NCBI RefSeq assembly: GCF_000721605.1
Contig: NZ_JOIZ01000046.1
Coordinates: 1-16,151, forward strand
DNA length: 16,151 nt
Origin: Streptomyces sp. NRRL S-37
GTDB taxonomy: Bacteria > Actinomycetota > Actinomycetes > Streptomycetales > Streptomycetaceae
Direction: 5' to 3'
The first letter of the stretch is position 1, and every line of letters starts with the position of its first letter. A program made the position numbers and the translations under genes. The notes beneath the pieces are model-generated. The model worked only from the letters and a program-made list of their open reading frames with translations. It was not told where the DNA came from and did not search any database. Shown here in pieces: positions 14,374 through 16,151 of this stretch.

Positions 14374-15090
14374 ATGGCGGCCGCCGATCCGAAAGCCACC
14401 CATGGAATGCTGGTCGTGGGGGAGGAGACGGCGTACCTCTCCCACCTGCCGATGTTCATGCGCCCTCACGACTTCCAGGTCCTGCTCGAGGCCGCCTTCA
14501 CCAACGACGCGGGCGATGCCCAGCAGGTGTACGCCGACGACCGGCGGACGACCGGGACGGCCGTCTACACGCTGAAACCCGAACGCTTCGTCCTGACCGA
14601 ACTCGTCGGCGAGGACGGGCAGCCCGCGCGCACCTCGTTCACCGGCACCCTGTTCCGCGGTCACTTCGAACGCGACGGAACCGAACTCCTGGACCGGGTG
14701 ACGGTCGAGGTACGGCACGTCGTCCACTTCCGGCGGTTCGACCACCACGCCGTCCGCCCCACGGAGCTGACCTACCTGGCCTTCGGCAAGGGGGACGAGC
14801 GGTTCCTCGCTCACCTCGTCACCCTGCCCCCGGACTTCGACCACGTCGTCGCGATGCGGCAGGCCCCCGGTGCCCCCGGTACCGAGCTCACCGACGGCGT
14901 GCTGCGCAACGGGCCGGCCCTCACGATCACCGGGAGGCCCGACGGTCCGGGCGACAGACTGCGGGAGGGAGACCAGGTCGCCGCGGGCCTCGTCGGCGAC
15001 GGGTCGGCCGGAACCGGCCTGCGGCTCGTCACGGGACGGGAGTTCTACCTCGAGGAAGGTGAGCTGGCGGAAGGAGGGCACACACACTGA
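14374..15090 (+). CDS. Conserved uncharacterised protein (HGMLVVGEET/LSHLPMF family)
   Basis: Predicted 238 residues from ATG 14374, with GGAGG 8 bases upstream; GTG 14365 is in frame but lies inside that ribosome site. The N-terminal block HGMLVVGEETAYLSHLPMF (10-28) followed by PHDFQVLLEAAF (31-42) is the hallmark of an uncharacterised family found in several bacterial groups. It continues with beta-rich segments: YTLKPERFVLTEL, TGTLFRGHFERDG, VTVEVRHVVHFRRFD, LTYLAFGKGDERFLAHLV. His residues at 10, 24, 32, 97, 115, 118, 124 and 125 could bind a metal. Many relatives carry a signal peptide, but none is visible here, so it is probably cytoplasmic. Function unknown. It lies upstream of the CYTH-like gene on the same strand, 180 bases away. 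Confidence 0.8.
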   Translation: MAAADPKATHGMLVVGEETAYLSHLPMFMRPHDFQVLLEAAFTNDAGDAQQVYADDRRTTGTAVYTLKPERFVLTELVGEDGQPARTSFTGTLFRGHFERDGTELLDRVTVEVRHVVHFRRFDHHAVRPTELTYLAFGKGDERFLAHLVTLPPDFDHVVAMRQAPGAPGTELTDGVLRNGPALTITGRPDGPGDRLREGDQVAAGLVGDGSAGTGLRLVTGREFYLEEGELAEGGHTH

Positions 15091-15270
15091 AACCGGCGTC
15101 ACGGTTCGTCCCCGACGGAGCGGACCTCCGGCCCGCAGGCGTGCCCGCTCCCTCGGGCGGCGACGCGGTGCCGCGTACTCGGCTCGAGACGCGCACCGCG
15201 CCCGCGTGGGGGTGGAGATGCCCTGAGAAGTGAGGGTCGAGGCCCCTGAAACCCGTGCAGGAGCGATGTC

Positions 15271-16047
15271 ATGGGCCTGCTTCCGGTCGAGATCAAGGTC
15301 AACGTCGAGGGCGACGTGCCCGGTGCGCTGTCGGCTCTCGGGAGTTCGCGCGGGGTGCTGACCTCACGCCGGATCTGGTTCGCCGAGGACCGGCAGGGCG
15401 CCGCCGGGGGACGCGTTCCGTTGCTGGACCACGGCGTGATAGTGCGCTTCAGACTGGGCGGCGGAACGGAGGACCTGACGGTCAAGCTGCGCCCGTGCGA
15501 CAGCGAGCAGTTGGTCGGCCGGTTCTCCGACCCCTTCCAGGCGGGGCCCTTCACCTACCGCATCGAGGAGGACTGGTCGGGCAACGGCCGTGTGCTGGCG
15601 GCCTCCCTGGTACGCGACTGCCCGCCCGGCACGCTGGGCGAGGCGGTGGCGCCGGGAGCCGATGCCGCCGCGGCGATGGACGCGGTGCAGGACCAGTTCC
15701 TGCACGCTTGTGCGCCCTCCGTCCCCCTCGACGGGCTGGCCGCGCTGGGGCCGGTCATGTCGACGAAGATCGACGACGTCCCGCTCGACGGTCTGAAGGC
15801 CGATCTGGAGGTGTGGTCGGTGGCCGGCCTGGAGTTCCTGGAAGTCTCGATCCGGGTGAAGCCCAAGGACGAGGACGACCGGGAGACGTTCACGGAACGG
15901 GCCGAGCGCAAGCAGCGGAAACTCGAGGAGGCGGTTCGGGAGCGCGGGGTGGAGCTCTCCGAACACCCCGAGACCAAGACCCGCCGCGTACTCACCGCCT
16001 TGGTGGAGGCCGGCGGCGGGCTCACACGGCCGGCCCCCTCCGCCTGA
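15271..16047 (+). CDS. CYTH-like domain protein
   Basis: Predicted 258 residues from ATG 15271 with GGAG about 8 bases upstream. The charged alternating strands resemble the CYTH (triphosphate tunnel) fold: PVEIKV (Glu7, Lys9), VIVRFRL (Arg59, Arg61), LTVKLRP (Lys72), YRIEEDW (Glu99/100), STKIDD (Lys166), ADLEVW (Glu180) and FLEVSIRV (Glu191). CYTH proteins bind metal-triphosphate groups (thiamine triphosphatase, polyphosphatase, adenylate cyclase classes). The N-terminal signature is incomplete: the first Glu of ExExK is a Pro here, so the activity may differ or be lost. Residues 196-226 are a Lys/Arg/Glu-rich helix typical of the C-terminal part. The exact reaction is unknown. Its stop is 6 bases from that of the convergent gene. 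Confidence 0.65.
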   Translation: MGLLPVEIKVNVEGDVPGALSALGSSRGVLTSRRIWFAEDRQGAAGGRVPLLDHGVIVRFRLGGGTEDLTVKLRPCDSEQLVGRFSDPFQAGPFTYRIEEDWSGNGRVLAASLVRDCPPGTLGEAVAPGADAAAAMDAVQDQFLHACAPSVPLDGLAALGPVMSTKIDDVPLDGLKADLEVWSVAGLEFLEVSIRVKPKDEDDRETFTERAERKQRKLEEAVRERGVELSEHPETKTRRVLTALVEAGGGLTRPAPSA

Positions 16048-16053
16048 CGTCCG

Positions 16054-16151
16054 TCACGCGGCCGGCGCCCGGGGGGTCTGGGCCGGTTTGCCGGCCGTGC
16101 TGTTCGGCCCGCCCACCGAGTTCAGGACGCTTTGCGCCTGGTTGTCGACGA
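16054..16151 (-). CDS. C-terminal end of a convergent gene (runs off right edge)
   Basis: On the minus strand a frame enters from the right edge and stops at 16054-16056. The 31 readable residues end as DNQAQSVLNSVGG, NSTAGKPAQ and a Pro/Ala-rich tail. Codon third positions are mostly G/C, as expected for coding sequence here, and convergent packing with the CYTH-like gene (6-base gap) is typical. The amphipathic SVLNSVGG segment could be the end of a small or secreted protein, but there is too little to assign. Confidence 0.5.
   Translation of the reverse strand, partial: VDNQAQSVLNSVGGPNSTAGKPAQTPRAPAA

Noticed and set aside
13572..14575. Several overlapping frames in the region between the M4 protease and the HGMLVVG gene
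   Set aside because: Poor codon-position bias, no ribosome sites, and mutual overlap; treated as intergenic.
15091..15270. Possible intrinsic terminator (AACCG/CGGTT repeat near 15093-15108)
   Set aside because: Only a 5-base stem and no T-tract.
1..16151. CRISPR array, tRNA or rRNA genes, phage integrase
   Set aside because: No regularly spaced repeats, cloverleaf-like segments, rRNA signatures or integrase motifs were seen.

Overview
The window is very GC-rich, with strong G/C bias at third codon positions, GTG and TTG starts, and gene families typical of filamentous actinomycetes. A Streptomyces-like chromosome, probably an accessory segment, is the best reading. No rRNA, tRNA or CRISPR array was found.

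Layout. (1) 1-5117: a left-edge coiled-coil protein (cut by the window), then two divergently transcribed multidomain proteins. Both have a helical N-terminal region followed by a trypsin-like serine protease. One continues into an alpha/beta-hydrolase (lipase/esterase-like, 527-2794, minus) and the other into an endonuclease I (EndA/NucM-type) domain (3123-5117, plus). Neither has a visible secretion signal. This pair looks like an undercharacterised protease-effector conflict module and is the most interesting part of the window. (2) 5062-7950: a minus-strand chain of very small genes (26, 47 and 64 codons), an ABC exporter and a P-loop kinase stump. From the 47-codon gene onward, genes are linked by 4-base stop/start overlaps. 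The kinase loses its C-terminus just beside the endonuclease gene, which suggests a rearrangement junction. (3) 8096-10407: a frameshifted gene remnant, a family 1 glycosyltransferase and a 31-residue stump of an MHS-type MFS transporter. (4) 10565-12215: two translationally coupled hypothetical genes, then a scar region with a transposase C-terminal remnant. (5) 12190-13747: a protealysin-like M4 metalloprotease followed by its emfourin-type inhibitor. (6) 13748-16151: a long intergenic region, a conserved uncharacterised protein preceded by a perfect hairpin, a CYTH-like protein, and the C-terminus of a convergent gene at the right edge.

How the genes may work together. The protease fusions probably act inside the cell: the protease could sense, process or release the lipase-like or nuclease domain. 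This is inference from architecture. The small-gene/ABC operon looks like a peptide export system without its maturase, possibly decayed. The M4 protease/emfourin pair is a recognised enzyme/inhibitor arrangement. Several stumps (kinase, MFS transporter, transposase, frameshifted gene) show repeated rearrangement of this region.
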